Assembly (NCBI RefSeq): GCF_014873145.1
Contig: NZ_JADBEK010000001.1
Span: 5,084,001-5,148,000, forward strand
From: Nonomuraea angiospora
GTDB lineage: Bacteria; Actinomycetota; Actinomycetes; Streptosporangiales; Streptosporangiaceae
DNA length: 64,000 nucleotides
Direction of reading: 5' to 3'
The position numbers and the translations under genes were made by a program. A model generated the notes under the pieces. That model did no database searches and was not told where the DNA came from. It saw only the letters and a program-made list of their open reading frames with translations. Position 1 is the stretch's first letter; each line of letters opens with the position of its first letter. Below are positions 29,147 to 38,127 of the stretch, in pieces.

Positions 29147-29383
29147 TCAGCCCTCGCGTCTCTGGTCCCTGGTCTCCTCGTCCCGGACGGGCGGCCGCGT
29201 CTGACCACCGCCGCCGTAACGCTGCTGCACCGCGTCGGCGCCCTTCGAGATCTGGTCGTCGTACTTGTGGCCGGTCCGCTCCTTCGCGTAGCGCTCGGCG
29301 CGGTCCAGCAACTGGTCGGCCTGCTTGGAATGCCCTCTGGCCAGGTTCTCCGCCTTCTTCAGCCATTCCCTGATGCGGCTCAT
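29147..29383 (-). CDS. Small MT0933/Rv0909-like antitoxin-family protein
   Basis: A 78-residue charged, helical protein. IREWLKKAENLARGHSKQAD and then AERYAKERTGHKYDDQISKG match the MT0933 family, whose Mycobacterium member is annotated as an antitoxin. GGGGAA lies before the ATG. No toxin partner adjoins it: the neighbours are an MBL protein and an ABC permease. It is therefore named by family only and no toxin-antitoxin system is claimed. Proteins like this are common in actinomycetes as stand-alone genes. Confidence 0.75.
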   Translation of the reverse strand: MSRIREWLKKAENLARGHSKQADQLLDRAERYAKERTGHKYDDQISKGADAVQQRYGGGGQTRPPVRDEETRDQRREG

Positions 29384-29439
29384 ATACGTTCCCCATTTCT
29401 TCGGACTACGGGCGCCCCCTACCCCCGCATCCTGCGGAT

Positions 29440-30171
29440 TCACCCCCGCCGCCAGGCGGCGAGCAGCGGAACCACCGCCCATCCGGCGAGCACCGTGAAG
29501 GCCGCCCAGGTCGGCATGATGGCCGGCACCTGCTCGATCAGCTGGAGCGCCGGGTATCCGGGCAGGAGCCGGTTGACCCAGACCCCGCCGGGCAGCACGA
29601 GGCCGGCGAAGGGCAGCAGGAGGACGATCGTCACCAGCACCGCGGTCGCCACGGCCCCGTTGCGCAGGATCACGCCGAGCGACAGCCCGAGCAGCGTGGC
29701 CACCACGATCATGAGCGTGCCGCCGGCGACCACCGTCCAGGCCCCGGCGGGCAGGAGCGACGGGTGGTACTCCGCGGCCAGGAACCGGCCGTAGAGATAG
29801 CCGGGAACCGCGATGAGCAGCGAGCCGGCGACCGCGGTCCCGCTCAGGACCACCGCCTTGGCCGCCAGCACCCGCCCTCTGGACGGCGTGGCGACGAGGG
29901 TCGCGTCGATCATGCCGGACGTGTACTCGCCGCTGATCGTCATCGCGCCCATCATCCCGAACGGCAGCTGGGCCAGGACCACCCCCACGTACACGGCCAC
30001 CACGACGCCCATGGCGGCCTGGTCGCCCGTACGGCCCGGATCCCAGCGCGCGATGACCGTCGAGGCGCCGAGCACGGTCATCGCGAGCGCCACCAGCACC
30101 CCCACGCCCAGCGCCCACCAGGTCGAACGGAGCGTGCGCAGCTTGATCCACTCGGCGGCGATCGCGCTCAC
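29440..30171 (-). CDS. ABC-2 family transporter permease
   Basis: A 243-residue protein with six hydrophobic segments. WIKLRTLRSTWWALG at the N-terminus and GEYTSGMIDATLVATPSRGR between helices 2 and 3 are typical of actinobacterial ABC-2 permeases. The GTG at 30171 overlaps the ATPase stop by four bases (GTGA). It is the second gene of an exporter unit divergent from a two-component system. Confidence 0.88.
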   Translation of the reverse strand: MSAIAAEWIKLRTLRSTWWALGVGVLVALAMTVLGASTVIARWDPGRTGDQAAMGVVVAVYVGVVLAQLPFGMMGAMTISGEYTSGMIDATLVATPSRGRVLAAKAVVLSGTAVAGSLLIAVPGYLYGRFLAAEYHPSLLPAGAWTVVAGGTLMIVVATLLGLSLGVILRNGAVATAVLVTIVLLLPFAGLVLPGGVWVNRLLPGYPALQLIEQVPAIMPTWAAFTVLAGWAVVPLLAAWRRG

Positions 30172-30872
30172 GGCTCGCACCTCCCGATGACCTCCATGAA
30201 CACGTCCTCCAGCGACGTGCCGGGCCGGACGAACTCGCCGATCTTCGCGTCGGCCAGCAGCCTGCCCCGCCCGATGACGATCAGGTGGTCGGCCGTCACC
30301 GCCATCTCGTTCATGAGATGGCTCGACACGAGGACGGTCCGGCCCTCGGCGGCGAGCGACTTGAGCAGGTCGCGCATCCAGCGGATGCCTTCGGGGTCGA
30401 GCCCGTTGACCGGCTCGTCGAGCAGGAGCACCTCGGGGTCGCCGAGCAGCGCCGCGGCCAGCCCGAGCCGCTGCTTCATGCCCAGCGAGAAGCCGCCGAC
30501 GTGCCTGCGTCCCGCGTCGCCGAGCCCGACGAACTCCAGCAGCGGGCCGATGCGCTGCCGCGAGATCCCGTTGGAGCGCGCCAGCCACCACAGGTGCTGG
30601 TCCGCGCGCCGGCCGCCCTGCACCGCAGTTGCGTCCAGCAGCGCGCCGACCTGCGTGAGCGGCCTTTCGAGCGCGTGGTAGGGCAGGCCGTTCACCGTGG
30701 CGCGGCCGGCGGTGGGCCGCTCGAGGCCGAGGATCAGCCGCATGGTGGTGGTCTTGCCGGCGCCGTTCGGGCCGAGGAAGCCGGTGATCCTGCCGGGCGG
30801 CACCGTGAAGGAGAGGTCGTCCACGGCGAGGGTCTGTCGGAAACGTCTGCTGAGCCCGCTGACTTCGATCAT
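30168..30872 (-). CDS. ABC transporter ATP-binding protein (exporter)
   Basis: A 234-residue ATPase with Walker A GPNGAGKTTT, a signature varied to FSLGMKQRLGLA, Walker B VLLLDEPVNGLDP and H-loop LVSSHLM. The ATG at 30872 fits the domain start, though GTG three codons upstream (30881) is possible; neither has a strong ribosome binding site, so a leaderless or short-leader mRNA is possible. It is divergent from a histidine kinase/response regulator pair that probably controls it. Confidence 0.88.
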   Translation of the reverse strand: MIEVSGLSRRFRQTLAVDDLSFTVPPGRITGFLGPNGAGKTTTMRLILGLERPTAGRATVNGLPYHALERPLTQVGALLDATAVQGGRRADQHLWWLARSNGISRQRIGPLLEFVGLGDAGRRHVGGFSLGMKQRLGLAAALLGDPEVLLLDEPVNGLDPEGIRWMRDLLKSLAAEGRTVLVSSHLMNEMAVTADHLIVIGRGRLLADAKIGEFVRPGTSLEDVFMEVIGRCEP

Positions 30873-30902
30873 GCCTTTCACGATCGGCCGGGACCGGCTC
30901 GG

Positions 30903-30930
30903 CGCGCATCGGTCTTGGGACCGATGCGCG
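30903..30930. promoter_or_regulatory. Perfect 12-bp inverted repeat between ABC exporter and two-component genes
   Basis: CGCGCATCGGTC (30903-30914) and GACCGATGCGCG (30919-30930) are perfect complements with a TTGG loop. The element lies between two divergent starts (30872 and 30960), so it is read as an operator, not a terminator. Confidence 0.65.
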
Positions 30931-30959
30931 GGCCCGGATCTCCCGGTTAGGTTCGTGGC

Positions 30960-32063
30960 GTGCGCGAACAGCTCCGTCTCCCGCTGCTGAGCCGGGTGCC
31001 GGCCTGGATCTGGGTGACGATCGACGCCGGGGTCGCCCTCTTCTTCGCCGCCGTCTTCGTCGGCCTGGCCGTGTCGCGGAACCCGTCGGCGCCCGGCGCG
31101 CTCGACTACGCGGCGGCCCTGGCCACCGGCCTGCCCATCGCCGTCAGGCGGTTGTGGCCGCGGGCGGTGTTCGTGATCGTCCTGGTGGGCGGGCTCGGCA
31201 TGCGCGAGTTCTTCATCCCGCACGCCGACCTGCTCTGCCTGCCTCTCGTGCTGTACACGCTGGCGACGCGGGGCAGGGCCGTCGCCGCGCTGCTCGTGGC
31301 GGCCGCGGTCGCGGCGCAGGGCGTGCTGGCGCCGCCGCTGACGACCGTCGTACGCGACCAGCTCGGGCTGGCGCTGGCGATCGTGGTCGCCGCCTGGGCC
31401 ACCGGCACGGCCGTGTACCAGCGCAGGCGCTACACCGAGCAGCTCGCCGCGCAGGCGGAGGAGCGGGCACGGGCGCGGGCCATGGCGGAGCGGCTGCGGA
31501 TCGCCAGGGAGTTGCACGACGTCATCGGCCACGGGCTCGGCACGATCGCCGTGCAGGCGGGCGTGGCGGGTCACCTGGGCGGAGCGGAGGAGATGCGCGG
31601 CGCGCTGACCTCGATCGAGGAGACCAGCAGGTCGGCGCTGCGCGAGACCAGGCGGCTGCTCGGCGTGCTGCGCGAGGACGGCGAGGCCGAGCTCGCCCCC
31701 GCTCCCGGTCTGGCCGACCTCGGCGCGCTCGCCGAACGGACCAGGGCGGCGGGCCTGGAGGTGGAGCTGAAGATCGACGGCGAGGTGGAGGGGGAGATGG
31801 AGCTGACGGTCTACCGGATCGTCCAGGAGGCGCTGACCAACGTGCTCAAACACGCCGGGGCCCGTCACGTCCGGGTCCGGGTCGAACGGCAGGGTGACGG
31901 GCTGGTCGTCGAGGTCGTCGACGACGGCACGCACGGCCCGGCAGGGCCGTACGGGCACGGTCTGACGGGGCTGCGCGAGCGGGTGCGCGTCCTCGGCGGC
32001 GAGTTCGAGGCGGGCGCGCGTCCCCTGCGCGGCTTCCGCGTCATGGCGAGGCTGCCGCTGTGA
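30960..32063 (+). CDS. Sensor histidine kinase, HisKA_3 type
   Basis: A 367-residue membrane kinase. The first 150 residues hold four to five hydrophobic segments with almost no outer loop, as in intramembrane-sensing kinases of cell-envelope stress. The phosphoacceptor His is in [12 protein letters not shown], the N-box is [11 protein letters not shown] and the G-box is [11 protein letters not shown]. The GTG start is at 30960. Its stop overlaps the response regulator start by four bases. It faces an ABC exporter, the usual layout for drug-sensing systems. Confidence 0.9.
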   Translation: MREQLRLPLLSRVPAWIWVTIDAGVALFFAAVFVGLAVSRNPSAPGALDYAAALATGLPIAVRRLWPRAVFVIVLVGGLGMREFFIPHADLLCLPLVLYTLATRGRAVAALLVAAAVAAQGVLAPPLTTVVRDQLGLALAIVVAAWATGTAVYQRRRYTEQLAAQAEERARARAMAERLRIARELHDVIGHGLGTIAVQAGVAGHLGGAEEMRGALTSIEETSRSALRETRRLLGVLREDGEAELAPAPGLADLGALAERTRAAGLEVELKIDGEVEGEMELTVYRIVQEALTNVLKHAGARHVRVRVERQGDGLVVEVVDDGTHGPAGPYGHGLTGLRERVRVLGGEFEAGARPLRGFRVMARLPL

Positions 32064-32689
32064 TCAGGGTGCTGGTGGCCGACGACCAGCCGCTCATCAG
32101 GGCGGGCTTCCGCCGGTTGATCGACAGCGCGCCGGGGTTCCACACGGTCGGCGAGGCCGCCACGGGCGCGCAGGCCGTGACCGCGGCCGCCCGGGACCGT
32201 CCCGACCTCGTGCTCATGGACGTGCGCATGCCCGAGATGGACGGCATCGAGGCCACGCGCCGCATCTGCGCCGCCCGCCCGCGCACGCGCGTGCTCATCG
32301 TGACCACCTTCGACCTGGACGAGTACGTCTACGGAGCCCTCCAGGCGGGCGCCGCGGGATTCCTGCTCAAGGACACCCCGCCCGCCGACCTGCTCAGGAG
32401 CGTCGAGGTCGTCGCGTCGGGCGAGTCCCTGCTGGCCCCGACCGCCACCCGGCGGTTGATCCAGCGGTACGTGAGCCCGGCGCCGCCGGTCCGCGGCCTG
32501 GACATCACCGAACGCGAGCGCGAGGTCCTCGTCCTGGTGGCCCGCGGCCTGTCCAACGCGGAGATCGCGCAGAGCCTGTACGTCAGCCTCAGCACGGTCA
32601 AGACGCACGTCAGCAGCCTGCTGACCAAGCTCGGCGCGCGCAGCCGCGTCCACCTGGTCATCGCCGCCTACGAGGCCCGGCTGGTCTGA
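32060..32689 (+). CDS. LuxR/NarL-type response regulator
   Basis: A 209-residue partner of the kinase just upstream (GTGA overlap). The receiver has DD at 8-9 and phosphoacceptor Asp54 in [12 protein letters not shown]. The LuxR helix-turn-helix is [20 protein letters not shown] then [15 protein letters not shown]. It probably binds the inverted repeat at 30903-30930 and controls the exporter genes (inference). Confidence 0.92.
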   Translation: MIRVLVADDQPLIRAGFRRLIDSAPGFHTVGEAATGAQAVTAAARDRPDLVLMDVRMPEMDGIEATRRICAARPRTRVLIVTTFDLDEYVYGALQAGAAGFLLKDTPPADLLRSVEVVASGESLLAPTATRRLIQRYVSPAPPVRGLDITEREREVLVLVARGLSNAEIAQSLYVSLSTVKTHVSSLLTKLGARSRVHLVIAAYEARLV

Positions 32690-32719
32690 CACCGGCGCGA
32701 ATGGCCTAGAATCCGGCAG

Positions 32720-33844
32720 ATGTTCAGGGCCCCTGCCCGGCTGGCCTGGCTGGACGCCCTGCGGGGGCCGGCCGCGCTGGCCGTCGCCATGCACCACGCC
32801 GGCTGGACCTTCGTCCCGGACCTCTGGGCGGAGGTGGACCGGCGGATCGACCTCGGTAGCTGGGGCGTGTTCGTGTTCTTCCTGGTCAGCGGGTACATCA
32901 TCCCCGCCTCCCTGGAGCGGCGCGGCGACGTGCGCGCCTTCTGGACCGGGCGGGCCTTCCGCCTCCTCCCCCTGCTGGCCGGCGCCTGCTGCCTGGTGCT
33001 GCTCCTCGCCCTGGCGGGCGTGCTCCCCCTCGACCCCCGGCTCGCCGAGCGCCCCCTCCCCGTGGTCGCGCTCGGCAACCTCACCATGCTGCAGGAGCTG
33101 CTCAACCTGCCGGCCGTCATCAGCGTGACGTGGACGCTCTCGTACGAGCTGGCGTTCTACCTGATCTGCGTGGCGCTGTTCCAGGTGCGGCAGGCCGGCA
33201 GGTCGGCGGAGATCGCCGTCGTCCTGGCGCTGGCAGCGGTGGGCCTGGGCCTGATGGTGCCGCAGACGATGATCGGCGCCCGGGACGACGTGGCCGCCGT
33301 GCTGCTCCCCGTCGCGGTCGTGGCGGCCGTCGTGGTGACGGCCCTCGGGCACGGCAGGGTACGCACGGCCGCCGCTGTCGCGGGCGGTCTCCTCGGGCTC
33401 GGGCTGGTGGTCCTGGGCAGCCGGGCCGGCACCTGGCAGGGCCTGATCATCCTGGCGACGATGTTCGCGGGGACGGCGGTGTACCGGGCCGAGCAGGGTG
33501 CCGTCCCCTGGCGCGCGGCGGCCGTCGCGGTGGCGGTGGTGCTGGGCTGCGGGCTCTTCGCCAAGGACGAACCCAGCTGGGCGCCCGCGATCGCGCTCGC
33601 GTACGGGGCCTTCGGGCTGGCGTTCGCGCTGCGCCGGCGGGCGTTCCCGCGCTGGCTGGCGCAACTCGGCGTGATCAGCTTCTCCGTCTACCTGCTGCAC
33701 CCGATCCTGCTGCACGTGATCCCGAACCCGGTGCTGTACTTCCTGGCCCTGATCCCGCTCAGCGCCATGACCTACCGGCTCATCGAGGCTCCGGCCCAGC
33801 GCCTCGGCAGACGCCTGGTCGCCAGGGGCGCGGAGCCTCGATGA
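32720..33844 (+). CDS. Acyltransferase-3 family membrane protein
   Basis: A 374-residue protein with ten or so hydrophobic helices. The N-terminus LAWLDALRGPAALAVAMHHAG carries the RG and His residues of the OafA/acyltransferase-3 family, and GVFVFFLVSGYII is the second conserved block. These enzymes O-acylate cell-surface sugars or natural products at the membrane. The gene stands alone, 30 bases after the response regulator and convergent with the methyltransferase gene. Confidence 0.88.
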   Translation: MFRAPARLAWLDALRGPAALAVAMHHAGWTFVPDLWAEVDRRIDLGSWGVFVFFLVSGYIIPASLERRGDVRAFWTGRAFRLLPLLAGACCLVLLLALAGVLPLDPRLAERPLPVVALGNLTMLQELLNLPAVISVTWTLSYELAFYLICVALFQVRQAGRSAEIAVVLALAAVGLGLMVPQTMIGARDDVAAVLLPVAVVAAVVVTALGHGRVRTAAAVAGGLLGLGLVVLGSRAGTWQGLIILATMFAGTAVYRAEQGAVPWRAAAVAVAVVLGCGLFAKDEPSWAPAIALAYGAFGLAFALRRRAFPRWLAQLGVISFSVYLLHPILLHVIPNPVLYFLALIPLSAMTYRLIEAPAQRLGRRLVARGAEPR

Positions 33845-33850
33845 GGCGGC

Positions 33851-34654
33851 TCACGGCTTGCGGCCGACTCCCCCGTACAGCCACCGCGTGGCGGCGGGAG
33901 CCGGGTCGGCCGGGTCGGGGTGCCAGGTGTCGATGGTGACCAGGCCGGGATCCACCAGGTCGAACCCATCGAAGAAACCCGCCACGTCGGCGTGCCCGCG
34001 GAAGTAGATCGGCGTCGGCGTCGCCGCGTACACCGTCTCGATCTGGGCGACCGCGTCCTCCGGGTGGCCGTCGACGGTGACGTGGGTGGCCGTCAGGTGG
34101 CTGCCGGAGACCAGGGCATGGCGCAGCTGGCCCATGACCGAGGCGCGCTCTTCCAGGGTGAGGAAGTGCACCATGGCGATCATCAGGACGCCGACCGGCT
34201 CGTTGAAGTCGATGAGCTTGACGGTCTCCGGGTGCCCGAGCACGTCGGCCGGGCGGCGCATGTCGGCGGCGGCCACGGTGGTGTTGTGGTCGGTCGCCAG
34301 GAGCGCGCGGCCGTGTTGCAGCACGACCGGGTCGTTGTCGACGTACACCACCCGGGCGTCCGGGATGATCTGCTGGGCGATCTCGTGCGTGTTGCCCACG
34401 GTGGGCAGGCCGGAGCCGATGTCGATGAACTGCCGGATCCCCTGCCGGGCCATGTACCGCACCGCGCGGCGCAGGAACGCCCGGTTCTCCTGGGCCAGCT
34501 GGCGGATCTCGGGCATCGCCTTCTCGACCCGCCGTACGGCGTCCCGGTCGACCTCGAAGTTGTCCTTGCCTCCGAGGTAGTAGTCGTACATACGGGCGAC
34601 GCTTGGCCTGGTGACGTCGATCCCCATAGCTCCGCCACCGCCTTGCTCCGGCAT
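33851..34654 (-). CDS. DUF574 SAM-dependent methyltransferase family protein
   Basis: A 267-residue protein. RPSVARMYDYYLGGKDNF at the N-terminus is the signature of the large actinomycete DUF574 family, and FIDIGSGLPTVGNTHE is the SAM-binding motif I. The next block VVYVDNDPVVL supplies the acidic ribose-binding residue. Substrates of this family are mostly unknown. The ATG at 34654 has GGAGG eight bases upstream and is preferred over two upstream Met codons. The gene is transcribed in the same direction as the F420 oxidoreductase, 75 bases downstream of it. Confidence 0.9.
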   Translation of the reverse strand: MPEQGGGGAMGIDVTRPSVARMYDYYLGGKDNFEVDRDAVRRVEKAMPEIRQLAQENRAFLRRAVRYMARQGIRQFIDIGSGLPTVGNTHEIAQQIIPDARVVYVDNDPVVLQHGRALLATDHNTTVAAADMRRPADVLGHPETVKLIDFNEPVGVLMIAMVHFLTLEERASVMGQLRHALVSGSHLTATHVTVDGHPEDAVAQIETVYAATPTPIYFRGHADVAGFFDGFDLVDPGLVTIDTWHPDPADPAPAATRWLYGGVGRKP

Positions 34655-34729
34655 GCCACGGCCTCCATTCGTGATCATTGCGTACACAAGTTATCGCAAT
34701 CCGCGAGGGAGGCGAGTCAGGTTTTGGTG

Positions 34730-35629
34730 TCAAACGTGGCGTTCTGCTCCCATCGTCTGGCTCCCGTCACGGCCGGACGGAGTCATGGTGGAGATCCGCG
34801 CGGCGAGCTCGGCCAGGTGGGTCAGCCACGCCTCGGCGGCGGGGTCGGGCACGGCGACGATGACGTGGTCGATGCCCAGGGCGGCGAGTTCGGCGCAGCG
34901 CCGGACGCTCTGTTCGACGCTTTCGCCGTCGGGGATGCGCATGTGGAGGGTCTTCTCGATGTCCTCGTAGGGCCGGCCCAGGCGTTCGCAGTGGGCGCGC
35001 AGCACGCCGAGCTTGTGGCGGACGTCGGCGCCGTACAGGAAGTTGCAGGCGTCGGCGTACTGGGCGACGAGGCGGAGGGTCTTCTTCTCCCCGCTGCCGC
35101 CGATGAGGACGGCCGGGTCGGCCTGCGGCGCGTTGAGCGTACGTTCCAGGCTGTAGTGCCGGCCCCGGTACGGCCCGTCCTGGTCGCTCCACATCTGCCG
35201 GGCGATCTGGAGGGTCTCCTCCAGCCGCTCGAACCGTTCGGCCAGCGGCGGGAAGGGCAGCCCGAGACCGCGGGCCTCGGGCTCGTACCAGCCGGCCCCG
35301 ATGCCGAGGACGGCCCGGCCGCCGGAGAGCGCGTCCAGGGTGCTGACCTGCTTGATCAGCAGGCCGGGCGCGCGGTAGACGGCGCCGGTCACGAGCGTGC
35401 CCAGGCTCACCCGGCTGGTGAGGGCGGCGGCGTACGACAGCGCGCCGTACGCCTCCAGCATCGGGTCCTCCACGGCGCCGAAGTTGGGGATCTGGAAGAA
35501 GTGGTCCATCACCCAGAGGCTGCGCAGCCCCGCCTGGTCGGCGCCGCGGGCGACGGCGGCGAACTTGCCGGCGATCGCGGCGTCGCCACCGGACCAGAGG
35601 AAACGCGGGCAGGTCAGACCGAGGTCCAT
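34730..35629 (-). CDS. LLM class F420-dependent oxidoreductase
   Basis: A 299-residue TIM-barrel enzyme, full length. LWVMDHFFQIP near the N-terminus, GRAVLGIGAGWYEPEARGLG and then ERLEETLQI mark the F420-dependent luciferase-like group. The substrate is unknown. The ATG at 35629 has AAGGAG six bases upstream. The frame stays open another 37 codons to an ATG at 35740, but that ATG lies inside a likely -10 element. The leader carries a strong terminator hairpin at 35685-35725, so expression is probably attenuated. Confidence 0.9.
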   Translation of the reverse strand: MDLGLTCPRFLWSGGDAAIAGKFAAVARGADQAGLRSLWVMDHFFQIPNFGAVEDPMLEAYGALSYAAALTSRVSLGTLVTGAVYRAPGLLIKQVSTLDALSGGRAVLGIGAGWYEPEARGLGLPFPPLAERFERLEETLQIARQMWSDQDGPYRGRHYSLERTLNAPQADPAVLIGGSGEKKTLRLVAQYADACNFLYGADVRHKLGVLRAHCERLGRPYEDIEKTLHMRIPDGESVEQSVRRCAELAALGIDHVIVAVPDPAAEAWLTHLAELAARISTMTPSGRDGSQTMGAERHV

Positions 35630-35684
35630 GGGGGAGCTCCTTGATGGGGCTAGGGGGAAGGCGCCCGTCCTGAATGCGGGCATG

Positions 35685-35744
35685 AAAAAACCCTCTCGCC
35701 CGGGCTGTGCCCGAGGCCGAGAGGGCTCCGATAAGAGCATTATC
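35685..35744 (-). terminator. Terminator/attenuator hairpin with upstream -10 in the leader of the F420 oxidoreductase gene
   Basis: On the minus strand a GATAAT -10 (35744-35739) is followed by CCCTCTCG, CGGGC-ACA-GCCCG, CGAGAGGG and then TTTTTT (35690-35685). The nested stem is 8 + 5 bp and the T-tract follows at once, a textbook intrinsic terminator, rare in such GC-rich DNA. It lies 56 bases before the start codon, inside the leader. The region 35630-35949 holds no gene besides this element. Confidence 0.75.
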
Positions 35745-35949
35745 TCACGTCTCTGCTGGCGAGCGTCTCCATGCTCGCCACCACGATGACGGGCGCCGTG
35801 GCCGCCGCGCCCCGCCCCACGTGACACCCCCGAGGCCCGCCCCGCACACTTGCCGATCTCGAAAGTGGGGAAACCGGGAAGTGTCGTACGCTCAACCCTG
35901 GGGAAAGACCCTCGGCCTCGTCGAGGCCCAGAGAGGCGGCGATACGACC

Positions 35950-36849
35950 ATGCACGCTCCCGGCGTACCCCCAGCGCGCACCGACCGGCCGCGCGGAGTC
36001 GCCGTGCTGCGGCTGCGCGGGCACGATGTCGCCGAGTACGTCTGGGAGCCCGACCTGCCTCTGTCGGCGTCCCCGCGCCCCTACCTGCATCCCGTGCGCA
36101 CGCTCGCCGGTGTCACCGTCACCGACGCGGCGCCCGACTCGCACCCCCACCAGTTCGGCATCAGCGTGGCCGCCCCCGACCTCGACGGGTGCAACTTCTG
36201 GGGCGGGCGCACCTTCGTCGCCGGCCACGGCCCGGCCTGGCTGGACAACCACGGCACCCAGCGCCACCAGCGCTGGCTGCGCCGCACCAGCACCGAGCTG
36301 CACCACACCCTCGAATGGGCCGACCCGCGCCAGGCGACGCTGCTGCGGGAGCAGCGCTCGATCACCTGCCGGCCGGTGGACGAGACCGCCTGGTCCCTGA
36401 GCGTGCGCACCCGGCTCACCAACGCCACCGACCGGCCGCTGCCGTGGCGCACCCCGGCGGCGCTGGGCCGGCTCGGCGCCGGCTACGGCGGCATCTTCTG
36501 GCGCGGCCCCGCCTTCGCCGGCGCCGCGCAGGTGCTCAGCCCGGACGGCGCCGACGTCCAGCGCGTCCACGGACAGGCCGCCGACTGGGTCGCCGTCGCC
36601 GGCCGCGACCCCGAGGGCCGCCCCTGGACGACGCTCTTCACCCACGCCGGCGAGACCGGGGCGCGCGACAGGTGGTTCGTCCGCGCCCGCGACTACCTCG
36701 GGGTCTGCTCGTCACCGGCCTGGGACGAACCGCTCGTGCTGGCGCCCGGCGAGAGCGTCGACCGGCACGTCGTCGCCGTGGTGATCGACGGGGTCGTCAC
36801 CGCCGCCACGGCCGCCGAGCTCGCCGGCTCCGCCCGGTCGGCCGCATGA
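35950..36849 (+). CDS. DUF6807 (PmoA-like) family protein
   Basis: A 299-residue protein rich in beta strands. RPYLHPVRTLAGVTVTD near residue 45, HPHQFGISVAAPDLDGCNFWGG (split: HPHQFGISV, AAPDLDGCNFWGG) and SSPAWDEPLVLAPGES are the family's conserved blocks. DUF6807 proteins are often encoded beside sugar catabolic or oxidoreductase genes and their activity is not established. The ATG at 35950 is chosen; a GTG at 35881 is the longer alternative. Its stop overlaps the ROK gene by four bases, so the two act together. Confidence 0.8.
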   Translation: MHAPGVPPARTDRPRGVAVLRLRGHDVAEYVWEPDLPLSASPRPYLHPVRTLAGVTVTDAAPDSHPHQFGISVAAPDLDGCNFWGGRTFVAGHGPAWLDNHGTQRHQRWLRRTSTELHHTLEWADPRQATLLREQRSITCRPVDETAWSLSVRTRLTNATDRPLPWRTPAALGRLGAGYGGIFWRGPAFAGAAQVLSPDGADVQRVHGQAADWVAVAGRDPEGRPWTTLFTHAGETGARDRWFVRARDYLGVCSSPAWDEPLVLAPGESVDRHVVAVVIDGVVTAATAAELAGSARSAA

Positions 36850-38090
36850 CCGCGCGCGTCCGGCCGAGCAGGCCCCGCCAGTCCGAAGAACCCGTACGGC
36901 AGGAGAACCTGCGCGCCCTCAACCTGGAGCTGGTCTTCCGCCACATCCTCGCCGCCGACGGCCCCATCTCCCGCACCGAGCTCGCCTCGGTCACCGGGCT
37001 GACCCGCCCCACCATCACCCGCATCGCCGAGGAGCTCCTGGCCGGCAAGCTCATCACCGAGGCCGGCCTGTCGCACAACGGACGCGCGGGCCGGCCCCGC
37101 GTCGGCCTGACGCTGTCCGAGAAGGGGCCGGCCGGGCTCGGGCTCGACATCCGCGCGGACGGCCTGGCGGCCTGCGTGGTCGACCTCACCGGCACCGTCC
37201 GCCATCTGGCCTTCACCCCCGCGACCTACTCCGGCTGGAGCGCTCCCGACGTGCTCGCGCAGCTCGCGCACATGGCCAGGGCCGCCGTCGACGCCACCGC
37301 CGCCGAAGACCTCACCGTCCTGACCGCCACCCTCGCCGTCCCCGGCCCGGTGCAGGCGGGCATCGTGCAGTCCGCGCCCGAGCTCGGCTGGCGCGACGTC
37401 GACGCCCAGGCGTTGCTGCGCGACGCCCTCCATCCCCTCGACCTGCCGATCACCGTGGACAACGAGGCCAACCTGGCCGCCCTCGGCGAGCTCTACGCCA
37501 GCGACAACACCCTCGACAGCTTCGTGTACGTCTCCGGCGGGCTCGGCATCGGCGCCGGCATCGTCCTGGACGGGCAGCTCATGCGCGGCGCCCGGGGCTG
37601 GAGCGGCGAGCTCGGCCACGTGACGGTCTACCCCGACGGCAACGCCTGCCCGTGCGGCTCGCGCGGCTGCCTGCAGACGTACGCCAGCCTGTCCGCCGTC
37701 CTCGGCGACGAGCCCGCGCCGGCCGGCACCACCCCCGACGCCGCCGCCACCGGCCGGGCCGAGGCGGGTCACCCCGCCACCGTCGCCGCCCTCGACGCGG
37801 CCGGCACCGCGCTGGGCATCGCGGTGGCCGACATGCTCAACATCCTCGACATCGACACCGTGCTGCTGGGCGGCAGCTTCTCCCTGCTGGCGTCCTGGCT
37901 CACCGCGAACGCCAGGGCCGAGATCGACCGGCGCGTCCTGACCGCCGCCTGGGCGCCCATCACGCTCCGGCCCGCTCTACTGGGCCCGGACGCCGCCGTC
38001 ATCGGCGCCGCGCTGACCTCCATCGACCAGGTCCGCCGGCATCCGGCCACCTGGCTCGCCCGCCGGCCTGACCACGTGACCTCGGCCTGA
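36846..38090 (+). CDS. ROK family transcriptional regulator/kinase-like protein
   Basis: A 414-residue protein. The N-terminal winged helix is ISRTELASVTGLTRPTITRI. The C-terminal ROK domain has GELGHVTVYPDGNACPCG and SRGCLQTYAS, giving the His and three Cys of the structural zinc site. A sugar-kinase-like ATP motif (DNEANLAALGE) is also present. Such regulators repress sugar-use genes and respond to sugars. It overlaps the DUF6807 gene (ATGA) and likely controls that unit. Confidence 0.9.
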   Translation: MTARVRPSRPRQSEEPVRQENLRALNLELVFRHILAADGPISRTELASVTGLTRPTITRIAEELLAGKLITEAGLSHNGRAGRPRVGLTLSEKGPAGLGLDIRADGLAACVVDLTGTVRHLAFTPATYSGWSAPDVLAQLAHMARAAVDATAAEDLTVLTATLAVPGPVQAGIVQSAPELGWRDVDAQALLRDALHPLDLPITVDNEANLAALGELYASDNTLDSFVYVSGGLGIGAGIVLDGQLMRGARGWSGELGHVTVYPDGNACPCGSRGCLQTYASLSAVLGDEPAPAGTTPDAAATGRAEAGHPATVAALDAAGTALGIAVADMLNILDIDTVLLGGSFSLLASWLTANARAEIDRRVLTAAWAPITLRPALLGPDAAVIGAALTSIDQVRRHPATWLARRPDHVTSA

Positions 38091-38121
38091 GGGTCTTCCC
38101 GGCGGGCCGCCGGGAAGACCC
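38091..38121. terminator. Bidirectional terminator hairpin between convergent ROK and phytase-like genes
   Basis: GGGTCTTCCCGGC (38091-38103) and GCCGGGAAGACCC (38109-38121) form a perfect 13-bp stem with a five-base loop. It begins on the base after the ROK stop and ends six bases before the convergent gene's stop. There is no T-tract, as is usual for actinomycete hairpin terminators. Confidence 0.8.
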
Positions 38122-38127
38122 CGCCCG

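Noticed and set aside
29147..29383. Toxin-antitoxin system
   Set aside because: Only an MT0933-like protein is present; no toxin-type gene adjoins it, so family membership alone does not support a module.
30903..30930. Transcription terminator
   Set aside because: The perfect hairpin lies between two divergent starts with no T-tract, so termination has no transcript to act on; an operator fits better.
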